Source: Allomuricauda sp. M10 (lineage in GTDB: Bacteria; Bacteroidota; Bacteroidia; Flavobacteriales; Flavobacteriaceae). From it: 64,000 bases of DNA. Made by a program: the position numbers and the translations under genes. Under the pieces are notes generated by a model. It worked only from the letters and a program-made list of their open reading frames with translations, had not been told where the DNA came from and ran no database searches. The number at the start of each line of letters is the position of its first letter. The first letter of the stretch is position 1. Location of the stretch: contig NZ_JAJGBN010000007.1 of assembly GCF_020782875.1 (NCBI RefSeq), positions 1 to 64,000 on the forward strand. Direction: 5' to 3'. This document shows, piece by piece, positions 43,485 through 52,058 of this stretch.

Positions 43485-44190
43485 GGTTTCCAGTAGTTGT
43501 TAGGGCCGCAATGGCATGTTCAAAATCAGGTTGTCCCGTTTGTTCCAAAAGTTCCCTTATATTCCCTTTGAAATAGATTTCCCCTTCCAATAGATATAGA
43601 ATATCATCGGCCATTTCCTCCACAAATTGCATAATATGGGAGGTAATCAAAATGGTCTTCCCTAAAGCCTTTTCCTTTCTGATCAACTCCTTTAACCGAA
43701 TCAAGGCCATGGGGTCCAATCCTGTGGTCGGTTCATCCAGAATGATCAAGGGGCTATCAAACATAAAAGCTACGACAATGTTCACTTTTTGTTTGGTGCC
43801 TCCGGACAAAGCCGACAACTTTTTGTCTAAATAGGGCTCAAGCCCAAAAATGTCGATCAATTCACCCTCCGTACTTGGGTAGTTCCGTAGGTCCTTGATC
43901 ATGTATATCAACTCCTTTACCTTAATATTCGGGGGGAAGTTGGCTATTTGGGGAAGGTAATCTATTTCCTTTCGGTATTTCCAATCTTTTTTTATGGTTC
44001 TGCCCAGTACCGAAATATGCCCCTTATCTGGAATTACCATGCCTAGAATGCTCTTTATCAGCGTTGTCTTTCCGGAACCGTTGGGGCCCAGAATGGCATA
44101 GATACGGCCCTGTTCTATGGTCAAATCGATACCTTTAAGTACCCGATTCTTACCAAACTGTTTATGAAGTTCCTTTATTTCTATGGTCAT
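43477..44190 (-). CDS. nosF: Nitrous oxide reductase ABC transporter ATPase NosF
   Basis: ATPase of 237 residues. Walker A is GPNGSGKTTLIKS (about 35-47), the signature LSGGTKQKVNI (about 127-137) and Walker B LIILDEPTTGLDP (about 147-159). It overlaps nosD by 4 bp and nosY by 8 bp, so translation is coupled. It is the energy-coupling partner of NosY/NosD in NosZ maturation. Confidence 0.9.
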   Translation of the reverse strand: MTIEIKELHKQFGKNRVLKGIDLTIEQGRIYAILGPNGSGKTTLIKSILGMVIPDKGHISVLGRTIKKDWKYRKEIDYLPQIANFPPNIKVKELIYMIKDLRNYPSTEGELIDIFGLEPYLDKKLSALSGGTKQKVNIVVAFMFDSPLIILDEPTTGLDPMALIRLKELIRKEKALGKTILITSHIMQFVEEMADDILYLLEGEIYFKGNIRELLEQTGQPDFEHAIAALTTTGNHA

Positions 44191-45437
44191 GATCGTATTT
44201 TCATTAAGGGTTGGGCATCCATCAAATTGTCCGGGGTAAATACAGGTGAAACCCTTTCGGAAAAATCGATGATATCCATGAAAAGGCTTCTAAGTAGAAC
44301 AATGGTCTCAGGGGTACGGTTCACTACATATGAGAATAGTTTAACCGGACGATAGGGCACATCGCCAATACCGTCCTTGTCCAGGTCATAGCCCGTATAA
44401 CTGCTCCAAAAATTTCCCTCGAAAACATTATCGTTCAATTTACTGTTATAGGAAATGTCAAAAGAGTTGTACAAAAAGTTGTTGCCCTTGAAACGGTTGG
44501 TATAGCATGCACCGATGACCCGTATGGCCCAGCCGTTGCCAATGAAGTCATTACCGATATAATGTATCCGATTGGACCCTTCAATATTGATGCCTATGGT
44601 GTTCTCTTTAAAAACGTTACCAATTATCTCGGCATCATTTATTTCTTTCAGCAACATGCCATAGGCAGCGGTACCCCAATTCTTGTGAAAGGTATTGTTC
44701 TTCATGGTAATAAATTTTGAAAACATTACGGCCACCCCGGCTCCATTGTTCTCAAAAATGTTGTGTGTATAGGTGTCATGATTGGAAAACATGAAATGAA
44801 GTCCATAGCGAAGATTGTCCATACTGACATTTTCGGTGATGTTGATATTGTCGGAAAATTCCAAATAGATACCGTCCCTAGTACCCTGTACATGGTTCTT
44901 TCGAACCTCAATATCAGTGGAATACCATAGCTGAATACCATTTCCTGAATTGTACTCGTCCACAGCTTCACCTATAATGCGGTTATGGTATACTTTGCCA
45001 AGTGAAGATTTTTCCAAGTATATGCCAAAGAACAATTGTTCCAGGACCATGTTCTGGATCAGAAAATGTTTACTTCTTACCACTCTAATTGCTGCATTGT
45101 CCTTGGTGTAACTTACCCCAACATTGATGATGAACAGGCCATCCAAAGTAACATTATCCGCCTGAACCCTTAGAATTTCCCCCTTTTTTTCGCCATCAAT
45201 AATAGGGTAGTTCACTCCTTTGATCAACAAAGGTTTGTCTATTAAAATGTCAAACTCTCGGTAGGTTCCCTTTAAGATCAACAAGGTGTCATGGGCATCT
45301 GCACTTTTAATGGTCTCTTTCAGGGAACTATTTTCACAACTCGGGCAAACGGTCCATGTTCTTGCCCAAAGGCTATGTGCCGAAAGGAATATTAGTAACA
45401 ATAAGGAGCACCTGATATGTAGATTGTGGAATATCAT
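44187..45437 (-). CDS. nosD: Copper-sulfide maturation protein NosD
   Basis: Periplasmic accessory protein of 416 residues. A signal peptide covers about 1-25 (ending AHSLWA). The body is a right-handed parallel beta helix with many N-x-F/I turns (NIFENNGAGVAVMFS, NTFHKNWGTAAYGMLL, NVFKENTIGINIEGSN), ending in the family motif FWSSYTGYDLDKDGIGDVPYRP. NosD proteins work with NosF and NosY to complete the copper centre of NosZ. It follows the cupin gene by 49 bp and overlaps nosF. Confidence 0.93.
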   Translation of the reverse strand: MIFHNLHIRCSLLLLIFLSAHSLWARTWTVCPSCENSSLKETIKSADAHDTLLILKGTYREFDILIDKPLLIKGVNYPIIDGEKKGEILRVQADNVTLDGLFIINVGVSYTKDNAAIRVVRSKHFLIQNMVLEQLFFGIYLEKSSLGKVYHNRIIGEAVDEYNSGNGIQLWYSTDIEVRKNHVQGTRDGIYLEFSDNINITENVSMDNLRYGLHFMFSNHDTYTHNIFENNGAGVAVMFSKFITMKNNTFHKNWGTAAYGMLLKEINDAEIIGNVFKENTIGINIEGSNRIHYIGNDFIGNGWAIRVIGACYTNRFKGNNFLYNSFDISYNSKLNDNVFEGNFWSSYTGYDLDKDGIGDVPYRPVKLFSYVVNRTPETIVLLRSLFMDIIDFSERVSPVFTPDNLMDAQPLMKIRS

Positions 45438-45486
45438 GACATTTTTGTTTTTTGGAACTTTTGTGGCTTTATCGGACAGTGCCTTT

Positions 45487-45786
45487 TTATCTGATGATCA
45501 AAAATTTAGTATCCTCAATGGCACTTACCCAATGTTCCACTTCCTTGGAAAAACCAAAATGCTGTTGAGCCGTTAATTTAATGATTTGATTTTCAATATG
45601 AAAATCGATGGAGCCTTCCAATACGATCAAATGGGCATCTTTTGGTGATATGTGTTTGGGAAATATGGATTTTTCGGCTAGACTGATGCTCAAGATTTCA
45701 AGGGTTGGGGTTTTGACCAGTTGTTGGATCTGTAGTTCCTTGAAGGTTTGCTGTGCAATGGTGTTATCAATGGCGATCATATACAT
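45487..45786 (-). CDS. Small cupin-like protein in the nos operon
   Basis: A 99-residue single cupin barrel without signal peptide; SPKDAHLIVLEGSIDFHIENQIIKLTAQQHFGFSKEVEHWV is the conserved cupin core with one metal-like His position in each motif. A start two codons later is possible. It lies between nosL (18 bp) and nosD (49 bp) on the same strand. Cytoplasmic cupins are not standard nos genes; a sensor or metal-handling role is guesswork. Confidence 0.7.
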   Translation of the reverse strand: MYMIAIDNTIAQQTFKELQIQQLVKTPTLEILSISLAEKSIFPKHISPKDAHLIVLEGSIDFHIENQIIKLTAQQHFGFSKEVEHWVSAIEDTKFLIIR

Positions 45787-45804
45787 TGGTTCGTTGTTTT
45801 AATA

Positions 45805-46236
45805 TTATTTATAGTTTTCTTTTAATTCTGTCCAAGAGAGAAGTTCCCCGCCATTAATGTCCATGATTTTTTTGGCGGTTTGTTCTTCGGAAAATGCACT
45901 GAGAAATGCACCCATTGGGCTAGGAATGTTCTCACTGATAAGGTAAGTTGCCCTTTTGGCATCAACCAACACTCCGGGTTGGTCAAAATCATTGACCAAA
46001 AAGAGCGAAATGTCAGATTCATCTACATCCTTCAAATGGTTCATCATGCATTCTGCAGCGTCAAAATTGAACACTTTGCCTTTGGTGGTCACCAACTGTG
46101 TGGCATGTTGTTTGTCCACAATGGTCATGCTGCAATAGTGGCAGCCAACGTGTCCGTAATCAATGGGTTTTGATCGTACGCTGCAGCCCAAGGACAGGAC
46201 CAGGACGAATAGTAAAAGGAACAACTGTTTTTTCAT
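45805..46236 (-). CDS. nosL: NosL copper chaperone lipoprotein
   Basis: Outer- or periplasm-facing lipoprotein of 143 residues. The signal ends at the lipobox LSLGC (Cys18). CHYCSM (Cys32, Cys35, Met37) is the copper(I)-binding motif of NosL, and KGKVFNFDAAECMMNHL is the second conserved part. NosL delivers copper to NosZ. It lies 9 bp after the NosB-like gene and 18 bp before the cupin gene. Confidence 0.92.
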   Translation of the reverse strand: MKKQLFLLLFVLVLSLGCSVRSKPIDYGHVGCHYCSMTIVDKQHATQLVTTKGKVFNFDAAECMMNHLKDVDESDISLFLVNDFDQPGVLVDAKRATYLISENIPSPMGAFLSAFSEEQTAKKIMDINGGELLSWTELKENYK

Positions 46237-46245
46237 GGATCGTTA

Positions 46246-46857
46246 TTATTGGGTTTTTGTGCTTTTCCACCCCATGAATGCAGCGGCCAAGGTGAGCATC
46301 ATGCCCACGAACATAAGCCAGGCACCCGTGGAAGGCAAAGAGGTAACATCAAAATTGAGCATTTTAACATGTCCCAACAAAGGAGGTTTATAGGTCATTG
46401 GGCTTCCATCTGGGTTGGTCAATTTCATGATGGCATTGGAATCCAAATTGGTGCCGTAATCTATTAACCATTCGTTGAAATCGTACATGCCCAATAGACC
46501 CAGAATGGACATCAATAGGAACCATCCAAGGAACCATTTGAAGCTTAACTTGTCCAGATAGCCCAATATACCGATTGATACCCCAAGGGCGGCCATGATC
46601 CCAATGACTATGGGAAATGTGCCAAATTCCCACATATCCTCAACTTTGGGCAGGGTATGCATTCCGATGTAGTGGTTCAGGCCATCGATGTTCTGTATAT
46701 CGAATTCGTTCACACCCTGTAGGCCATTGATGTGGATGTTCAGTCCCAATGGATCGGGATATTGTGGGGCACCCAACATGATGTTCCAAAGAGGGAAGAT
46801 GTAGAGTCCCAATAGGAATAGCGGGCCAATGATCATTGCTATACTAGCCTTTTTCAT
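46246..46857 (-). CDS. NosB-like membrane protein of the clade II nos cluster
   Basis: Start set at MKKASIAMIIGPLFLLGLYIFP; the frame extends 30 codons upstream without any protein-like character. About 203 residues with four predicted membrane helices. HIGMHTLP-like segments (HYIGMHTLPKVEDMWEF) and LGMYDFNEWLIDYGTNLD are distinctive. A membrane protein directly after nosZ is the mark of clade II clusters and is called NosB there; it is thought to help electron flow or NosZ maturation, but its function is not settled. Assignment rests on position and topology. Confidence 0.72.
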   Translation of the reverse strand: MKKASIAMIIGPLFLLGLYIFPLWNIMLGAPQYPDPLGLNIHINGLQGVNEFDIQNIDGLNHYIGMHTLPKVEDMWEFGTFPIVIGIMAALGVSIGILGYLDKLSFKWFLGWFLLMSILGLLGMYDFNEWLIDYGTNLDSNAIMKLTNPDGSPMTYKPPLLGHVKMLNFDVTSLPSTGAWLMFVGMMLTLAAAFMGWKSTKTQ

Positions 46858-46984
46858 TTTTTTAGATTTAAAGATTACAAACTGAGAGCGGTTTTTGTTA
46901 GGTTGATAAACTTCAATTTGTAAAAAAAGCGGGCAGGTCATGGACACGGCCCGCTTTGTTTTTTGATGAAAAGATCATCCCGTA

Positions 46985-48937
46985 CTATTCACCCAGTGAC
47001 CATTTCAGTTCCACATTGGAATTGGCAGGGGAAACCCTTACGTATCCTTGCATTTCTTGATGCAGGGCGGAACAGAAATCGGTACAATAGAAAGGCCATA
47101 CACCTACTTCCTTGGGTTCCCAAACAGATGTCTTGGTCTGGCCGGGCATAACCAGCAATTCTGATGAGTTTTGGCCTAAGATGGCAAAACCATGGGGCAC
47201 ATCAAAATCTTGTTCGTGGTTGGTGATATGGAAATATACCTTGTCACCCACCTTGATCCCTTCAATATTATCCGGGGTGAAGTGACTTCGAATGGTTGAC
47301 ATATAGATATGGACCTCGTTGCCATCCCGTACCACCTTAGACCCATCCGCTGTTGTAACTGCATAGGGATGTCTGTTTTCATCCAATCGGTAAATTTTCC
47401 TTGAGTTGGATGTCAACAGTTCAGCAGGACATCCTGCGGCATAGTGGGGCTCCCCATGTGTTGGAAAGTCATAGATCAATTCCATTTTATCTCCTGAAAT
47501 ATCATATAACTGTGCCGAGTGCTCCATCTCAGGTCCTGTTGGCAAGTAACGGTCCTTTGTGATTTTGTTCATGGCCACAACGTATTTGCCAAAAGGTTTT
47601 CGTGAGTTGCCTCCCGGTATCATTAAGTGTCCTACGGAGTAATAGGTAGGTTTTCTGTCGATGACTTCCCATGTCCCCAATTGCCATTTCACGACTTCTG
47701 AAGAGATAAAGAATGTGGTATAGGCATTTCCCTTGCCGTCAAACTCGGTGTGCAGTGGGCCAAGGCCGCCACTTTTGACCTGTCCGGCCAAAACATCCTC
47801 GAATTTCAAGATAGGTATGCCATAAGCCTCACCATCAAATTTTTCACCTTCAATGGCTGCTATCATTTTATCAAAGGAGTGTACGGTAAGATCAGCGGAC
47901 AGTTTTCCGTTACCAATGATATATTGTCCGGTTGGATCTACGTCACACCCATGTGGCGATTTTGGAGTAGGTAAAAAGTAAACGGCCCCTGGGACTTTGG
48001 TGGGATCAACGGTAAGGACTTCTTCCTTAAGAGTGGAAGTGCCAGTATGTGAATGTTCGTCATATACATTATGTGCATACTTGGCCGGTATTTTGGTACC
48101 CCCACCATTGTTTACATATTCTTCAATTTTTTTCCAGTTGATGGCCGCAATGAAATCCTTGTCGTTCTGGGAGGCGTTCACTTCCAATAGCGAATTGGCC
48201 TCTTCGGTATTGTAGGTGGTAAAGAAAAACCAACCGTGTGATTTTCCCCTACCTGGATGGGAAAGGTCATAATTGAAACCAGGCATCAACAATTGGAACT
48301 TGATGGCCATATGGCCATGTTCTGGATCAACACTGATAAATGTCAGGGCACCTTTAAAGTTTCCCTTGTATTCATTTATGGGCATGTCCCGCTGCGGAAC
48401 AGGAACGGCAAACCGGGTACCGGCCACCACATATTCCGTATTTTCCGTAATAAAGGAGGAACTGTGATTTCCTGCGCTATTGGGAACCTCAATGATCTCT
48501 GCGGTTTCGAATGTGCTGAGGTCCACCCGTGCAATCCGCGGGGTATTGTTCCCGTTCACAAAGATCCATCTTCCATCCAGTTCACCATTGGTCTGTGAAA
48601 TGTCTGGGTGATGGAGGTCGTCCCAAGGAACGAACCCATGGGAAGTGTTCAACATCGGAACGGTTTCTTCAGAATACCCATAACCTGATGTAGGGAATTG
48701 CGAGAAAACAGGGATTTCCTTGAACATCCTGCCCGATGGCAATCCATAAACGGTAAGGTTGCCACTGTAACCTCCAGATAAGAAGGCATAATATTCATCC
48801 TGCTCCCCTGGGGCAACATATACTTTTTCGGCGGCACTGGAGGACAAAGCTCCGTTGGAACTGTTCTTCTGTTCCCCGCAAGAGGCCAGCATTAAGGCTA
48901 GGCCCATGTAGAATATAAAATACTTGTCGATTTTCAT
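46985..48937 (-). CDS. nosZ: Nitrous-oxide reductase NosZ (clade II type, lipoprotein signal)
   Basis: Copper enzyme reducing N2O to N2. The N-terminus carries a Sec lipoprotein signal with lipobox LMLASC instead of a Tat signal, as in clade II. The beta-propeller holds CuZ ligands in WDDLHHPDISQ, in HGCD and GEPHYAAGC-type segments; the C-terminal cupredoxin carries the CuA motif CTDFCSALHQEM, giving Cys618, Cys622, His626 and Met629. Length 650 is normal. It follows the fasciclin gene (24 bp) and leads to the NosB-like gene. No denitrification genes lie near, so the strain may only consume N2O. Confidence 0.96.
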   Translation of the reverse strand: MKIDKYFIFYMGLALMLASCGEQKNSSNGALSSSAAEKVYVAPGEQDEYYAFLSGGYSGNLTVYGLPSGRMFKEIPVFSQFPTSGYGYSEETVPMLNTSHGFVPWDDLHHPDISQTNGELDGRWIFVNGNNTPRIARVDLSTFETAEIIEVPNSAGNHSSSFITENTEYVVAGTRFAVPVPQRDMPINEYKGNFKGALTFISVDPEHGHMAIKFQLLMPGFNYDLSHPGRGKSHGWFFFTTYNTEEANSLLEVNASQNDKDFIAAINWKKIEEYVNNGGGTKIPAKYAHNVYDEHSHTGTSTLKEEVLTVDPTKVPGAVYFLPTPKSPHGCDVDPTGQYIIGNGKLSADLTVHSFDKMIAAIEGEKFDGEAYGIPILKFEDVLAGQVKSGGLGPLHTEFDGKGNAYTTFFISSEVVKWQLGTWEVIDRKPTYYSVGHLMIPGGNSRKPFGKYVVAMNKITKDRYLPTGPEMEHSAQLYDISGDKMELIYDFPTHGEPHYAAGCPAELLTSNSRKIYRLDENRHPYAVTTADGSKVVRDGNEVHIYMSTIRSHFTPDNIEGIKVGDKVYFHITNHEQDFDVPHGFAILGQNSSELLVMPGQTKTSVWEPKEVGVWPFYCTDFCSALHQEMQGYVRVSPANSNVELKWSLGE

Positions 48938-48961
48938 TTTTTTATTGTTTTTATTTTGAGA

Positions 48962-49546
48962 TCATTGGTTTGCAGGTAGGAGTACCTTGTCAATAACATG
49001 TACAATGCCGTTACCGGCCGGTACACTGGCAACTATCTTGGCCCCACCGACAAAAACGTCGTCTCCTTGTACTTCGATCATAACGTCTTGATTGTTGGCC
49101 TGCCCTAGCTTTTTAAATTTTTTCAAAAAGTCTTTGGAATAGTTTCCAGGTGTGACATGGTACTTCAGAATATTGGCAAGGGCATCTTTGTTTTCCGGTT
49201 TTAAAAGGTTCTCCACGGTACCTTGGGGCAATGCTGCGAAGGCTTCATTGGTCGGTGCGAATACCATTAGAGGCCCAGCATTTACAAGGGCATTCTCCAA
49301 ATCGGCCGCCTGAACTGCTGTTACCAGTGTACTGTGGTCAGGTGAACCCAAGGCAACTTGAAGCACGTTGGGCTTAGATTCATCATCCTTTATAAAGGCT
49401 TGTCCCTGCATTTTGCTTTCTACATTCTCGGACGCCGTACTGTTGGAATCCTCAATGTTTGCTTTGTTATCATTTTTGCACCCCATGATGGTCAGGAATA
49501 CCAAAAAAGACATACTGATTGTTTTTAGTTTTTTGGTGGATATCAT
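48962..49546 (-). CDS. Fasciclin-domain lipoprotein in the nos operon
   Basis: Start chosen at MISTKKLKTISMSFLVFLTIMGC, a lipoprotein signal; the 55 codons upstream in frame belong to the end of the cytochrome gene region. One fasciclin (FAS1) domain covers about 60-193, recognised from TLVTAVQAADLENALVNAGPLMVFAPTNEAFAALP, ILKYHV and GNGIVHVIDKVLLP. FAS1 proteins bind partners or surfaces. It lies between cytochrome c (5 bp) and nosZ (24 bp), so it should be made together with them; tethering cytochrome and NosZ near the membrane is a possible role. Confidence 0.87.
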   Translation of the reverse strand: MISTKKLKTISMSFLVFLTIMGCKNDNKANIEDSNSTASENVESKMQGQAFIKDDESKPNVLQVALGSPDHSTLVTAVQAADLENALVNAGPLMVFAPTNEAFAALPQGTVENLLKPENKDALANILKYHVTPGNYSKDFLKKFKKLGQANNQDVMIEVQGDDVFVGGAKIVASVPAGNGIVHVIDKVLLPANQ

Positions 49547-49551
49547 ATTGT

Positions 49552-50064
49552 CTATTTTAAAGTTCTGAAATACTCCAATATGGCTCTTGCCTGGTCTTGG
49601 GTAAGACCTTGATTGGACATTGGTGAACCATTGAATTCTTGCAAAAGGTCTTTGGCCAAGGGATCTTGTTGTACCATTTCTTGGGGGTTCAAGATCATGT
49701 TCATGACCCATTCAGGTGTTCTTCGTTCCAACACGCCATTGGGTGGAGGTCCGATAAATTTTTTTCCGACCCTATGGCAGGCCAAACACATTTTTTCATA
49801 GACTTCTTTTCCGCTAGCTGCCATGGCCGGATCAATATCAGGGGATAGTTGTATGGATTTTACCGGGCCTATTCCCTTGTTGGTCAAATCAATACGCTCT
49901 GATGCCTTGGTCTCATCTGCCCCTTGGGCCTCCATAGGCTGTTCCGCTTCTGCTTTTTTCCGTTGTACACTAAAACCTTCCTCTTTTTTCGCTTCATTTT
50001 TTCCGCCGCACCCGATCATGATCAGGGCAAACAGAAGGGCCATACTTTTGGCTATCGTTTTCAT
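49552..50064 (-). CDS. Cytochrome c lipoprotein, first gene of the nos operon
   Basis: Single-heme cytochrome c of 170 residues with lipobox MIGC (Cys19), a charged linker and the heme motif CLACH (Cys93, Cys96, His97). A Met in NGSPMSNQGL is the likely sixth ligand. Its place at the head of the operon suggests it hands electrons to NosZ. The promoter upstream has a TACTTTTG box and an FNR-like palindrome. Confidence 0.9.
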   Translation of the reverse strand: MKTIAKSMALLFALIMIGCGGKNEAKKEEGFSVQRKKAEAEQPMEAQGADETKASERIDLTNKGIGPVKSIQLSPDIDPAMAASGKEVYEKMCLACHRVGKKFIGPPPNGVLERRTPEWVMNMILNPQEMVQQDPLAKDLLQEFNGSPMSNQGLTQDQARAILEYFRTLK

Positions 50065-50089
50065 GTGATAATTGGTTAAAAATTGGAAT

Positions 50090-50097
50090 CAAAAGTA
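50090..50097 (-). promoter_or_regulatory. -7 box of the nos operon
   Basis: On the minus strand TACTTTTG is a perfect TAnnTTTG box, about 26 bp before the cytochrome start. No good -33 TTG is present; the FNR-like palindrome occupies that region instead, as in activator-dependent promoters. Confidence 0.55.
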
Positions 50098-50119
50098 TAG
50101 AGGTGAATAGGTTTATAAC

Positions 50120-50133
50120 ATGATATAAATCAT
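50120..50133. promoter_or_regulatory. FNR/CRP-like palindrome at the nos promoter
   Basis: ATGATATAAATCAT is a palindrome with TGAT-N4-ATCA arms, as in FNR sites (TTGAT-N4-ATCAA) with only the outermost base changed. Its centre (50126.5) is about 43 bp upstream of the predicted nos transcription start, close to the -41.5 position of class II activation. It lies in the divergent region with Rrf2 copy 2. Confidence 0.6.
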
Positions 50134-50134
50134 A

Positions 50135-50155
50135 AAAAGGATAAAAATATCTTTT
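50135..50155. promoter_or_regulatory. Candidate Rrf2 operator in the nos divergent region
   Basis: AAAAGGATA (50135-50143) and TATCTTTT (50148-50155) form an imperfect inverted repeat. AGGATAAAA also occurs before Rrf2 copy 1. Low information content in this A-rich DNA limits confidence. Confidence 0.35.
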
Positions 50156-50179
50156 AATCTTTGATGAACACAAAAGAAC

Positions 50180-50611
50180 ATGCTCTCCAATTCCTCCAAA
50201 TATGCCATAAAAGGAGTGATTTATTTAGCGTTGAACTCCAATGAGGACCATAAGGTCATGGTTCGGGAAATCTATGAGGTGATACATGTACCGGAGGCCT
50301 ACTTGGCCAAATTGCTTCAAGAATTATCCCGTCATCATGTCATTTCTTCTGTTAGGGGGCCAAAGGGTGGTTTTTATTTGAGCCAGGAAGACCAAAAGCG
50401 CACTTTAATGGATATTGTAAAAGTAATCGATGGTGAAAAGAAAGTAAACTCATGTGTGATGGGAGTCAATACTTGTGATAGGAGCAACCCTTGTGTACTT
50501 CATAAACTTGTTGGATCCAATAAGGCTAGGTTTATAAGTGTACTTGAACACACAACCATTTTGGACTTGATTGAAAGCAAACAAGAATTTGAAGCGTTTT
50601 TCCCTTTCTGA
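50180..50611 (+). CDS. Rrf2-family regulator, copy 2, divergent from the nos operon
   Basis: A 143-residue Rrf2 protein. MLSNSSKYAIKGVIYLALNS begins the winged HTH (1-65), RGPKGGFYLS is the conserved wing, and CVMGVNTCDRSNPC (about 94-107) has three cysteines in the C-x6-C-x5-C spacing also found in copy 1, suited to an iron-sulfur cluster. It starts 115 bp from the cytochrome c gene on the other strand, so control of the nos operon is likely. The two copies share cysteine spacing but are clearly different proteins. Confidence 0.88.
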   Translation: MLSNSSKYAIKGVIYLALNSNEDHKVMVREIYEVIHVPEAYLAKLLQELSRHHVISSVRGPKGGFYLSQEDQKRTLMDIVKVIDGEKKVNSCVMGVNTCDRSNPCVLHKLVGSNKARFISVLEHTTILDLIESKQEFEAFFPF

Positions 50612-50980
50612 ATCCTTTTTGGGAAATAGGTCAAGATGGTAATGCCAGATAAGAAGGAATGCATGGGGGCACTATTGGTTCATGGGGGGATATGGTACAG
50701 GGCGAAAACCAAATTCAAAACATCAAACAATATGGACCTAAGGTAAAAAATGGATATAGATGCAATATCATTATGGGAAATTGGGGCCAATTGGATGAAA
50801 ACTTACTACACTCAAACGGACACCTTCACTTGTGGCACGGCATTGAGTACACTTCCAATTGGTTTTAATCTACTCCAAAGCATCAGTTTACAAGTGCTGT
50901 TTTGCTAGATCTTCCAATTCATTGCAACATTTGATGGCCAAGAATATAGAGAGAAAATGGTACCGATAATTACAAGAGGA
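50612..50980. other. Gap with no supported gene
   Basis: About 370 bases between Rrf2 copy 2 and the PiT-like gene. A 69-codon frame at 50659-50868 has an unusual Gly/Asn/His-rich make-up and no family resemblance; I do not call it. No terminator hairpin is clear. Confidence 0.4.
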
Positions 50981-51922
50981 TCATTCCAGCAATTTGATAA
51001 AATAGGCCACAAGTATACTGATGGCCAGGCCAAGATTTACTTTGGTCAGATCCTTGCCAATGACCTTGTAGGTCGATTTCATTTCCTTCTTGTTCAATGA
51101 GTAGCTCAACGAAACTTCCCTGCCGGCCAAAATACCGATGAATGCCCATGTGGTACTCATGGGAACATTGGTCAAATTACCGAACCCCATTAGTAACAGG
51201 CCATAGCTTAAGTCGATCAAGGTAGCGGAACGGATATTTTGGGTGTTCACTTTCTTGTTTACCACTTCCTGTATTTTGCCTCCCCGCTTTTGAAAAGTAT
51301 AGGCCATTAAAGCCAGAATTATGGCTATTGACAATAATAGTTCGTTTAAACTCAGTACCCTAGGCAAGAAAACAAAGATGTTGGCAAAATCCTGAATAAG
51401 CCATTGGGTCCATAAAAAAGCTGTGGAACCCCACTGGGCAGCCAACCAAAACTTCTTCTGCTTTTTGATGTCCATTAGCCTTAGAGATGCTTTCGATTCA
51501 AGAGATCTTGCAATTAGTAGGTAGATCAAAAATGCCGAAACAAAGGCCAAAACATACCCCATGAGGGATTTCAACAACATTTTTTCTATTACCTGTGTAG
51601 TGGAAAAAACACTTAAAATCATGAAGGTGGTACTGACAGGAATGCCAAACCTGGTCACAATCAATAAAGCCAATGGGGCAGTCAAATACCACCAATGCAG
51701 CTTTTCGGGCAATGGTATTTGATCCAATCTTCCATACGAAACGTCTCCCTGAAACCGAATCCATCCAATGACCAAGGTCAATACCAAGATCAATCCAGCA
51801 AAACCCCACAGAACATACCAAGGTCTCTTGTGGTTAGAGGATAGAAAGGTGCCCAAAGTTTGTATAATGTCATTGGCAATGACGGCATAGGCGGCAATAA
51901 GAAAACCCAAATAACCAACCAT
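50981..51922 (-). CDS. PiT/PHO-4-like membrane transporter
   Basis: Polytopic membrane protein of 313 residues with about eight helices. It has the inverted-repeat signature of the PiT phosphate transporters in altered form: YAVIANDIIQTLGTF near the start (for GANDxANxxGT), FGIPVSTTFMIL in the first half and NVPMSTTWAFIGILAGRE in the second (for PVSTTH). The second GAND is changed to YGLLLMGFGNLTN. No operon partner. The changes in the motif suggest another anion or a non-transport role; phosphate is only the family default. Confidence 0.68.
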   Translation of the reverse strand: MVGYLGFLIAAYAVIANDIIQTLGTFLSSNHKRPWYVLWGFAGLILVLTLVIGWIRFQGDVSYGRLDQIPLPEKLHWWYLTAPLALLIVTRFGIPVSTTFMILSVFSTTQVIEKMLLKSLMGYVLAFVSAFLIYLLIARSLESKASLRLMDIKKQKKFWLAAQWGSTAFLWTQWLIQDFANIFVFLPRVLSLNELLLSIAIILALMAYTFQKRGGKIQEVVNKKVNTQNIRSATLIDLSYGLLLMGFGNLTNVPMSTTWAFIGILAGREVSLSYSLNKKEMKSTYKVIGKDLTKVNLGLAISILVAYFIKLLE

Positions 51923-52058
51923 CGGATATGGTGTTCAAAATTTGGACGAAGGTAAACAATTGCAGCAATGCCAGTATGTTTAAGGTTGTTGTTCCCTATA
52001 AATATTAACAATTGCTTAACCAAAGAAAATTTAACTTTGACTATAAATCTTTACTGGG
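51923..52058. other. Divergent promoter region
   Basis: Short region between the PiT-like gene and the weak plus-strand frame. It holds the plus-strand promoter at 52012-52039 and nothing else I can name. Confidence 0.4.
52012..52039 (+). promoter_or_regulatory. Plus-strand promoter (TTG / TAACTTTG)
   Basis: TTG (52012-52014) and TAACTTTG (52032-52039) are spaced by 17 nt, a full match to Bacteroidota promoters. Transcription should start about 52046, 13 bp before the GTG of the frame at 52059. Confidence 0.6.

Noticed and set aside
50659..50868. 69-codon plus-strand frame after Rrf2 copy 2
   Set aside because: Unusual composition, no family, no promoter or ribosome-site support.
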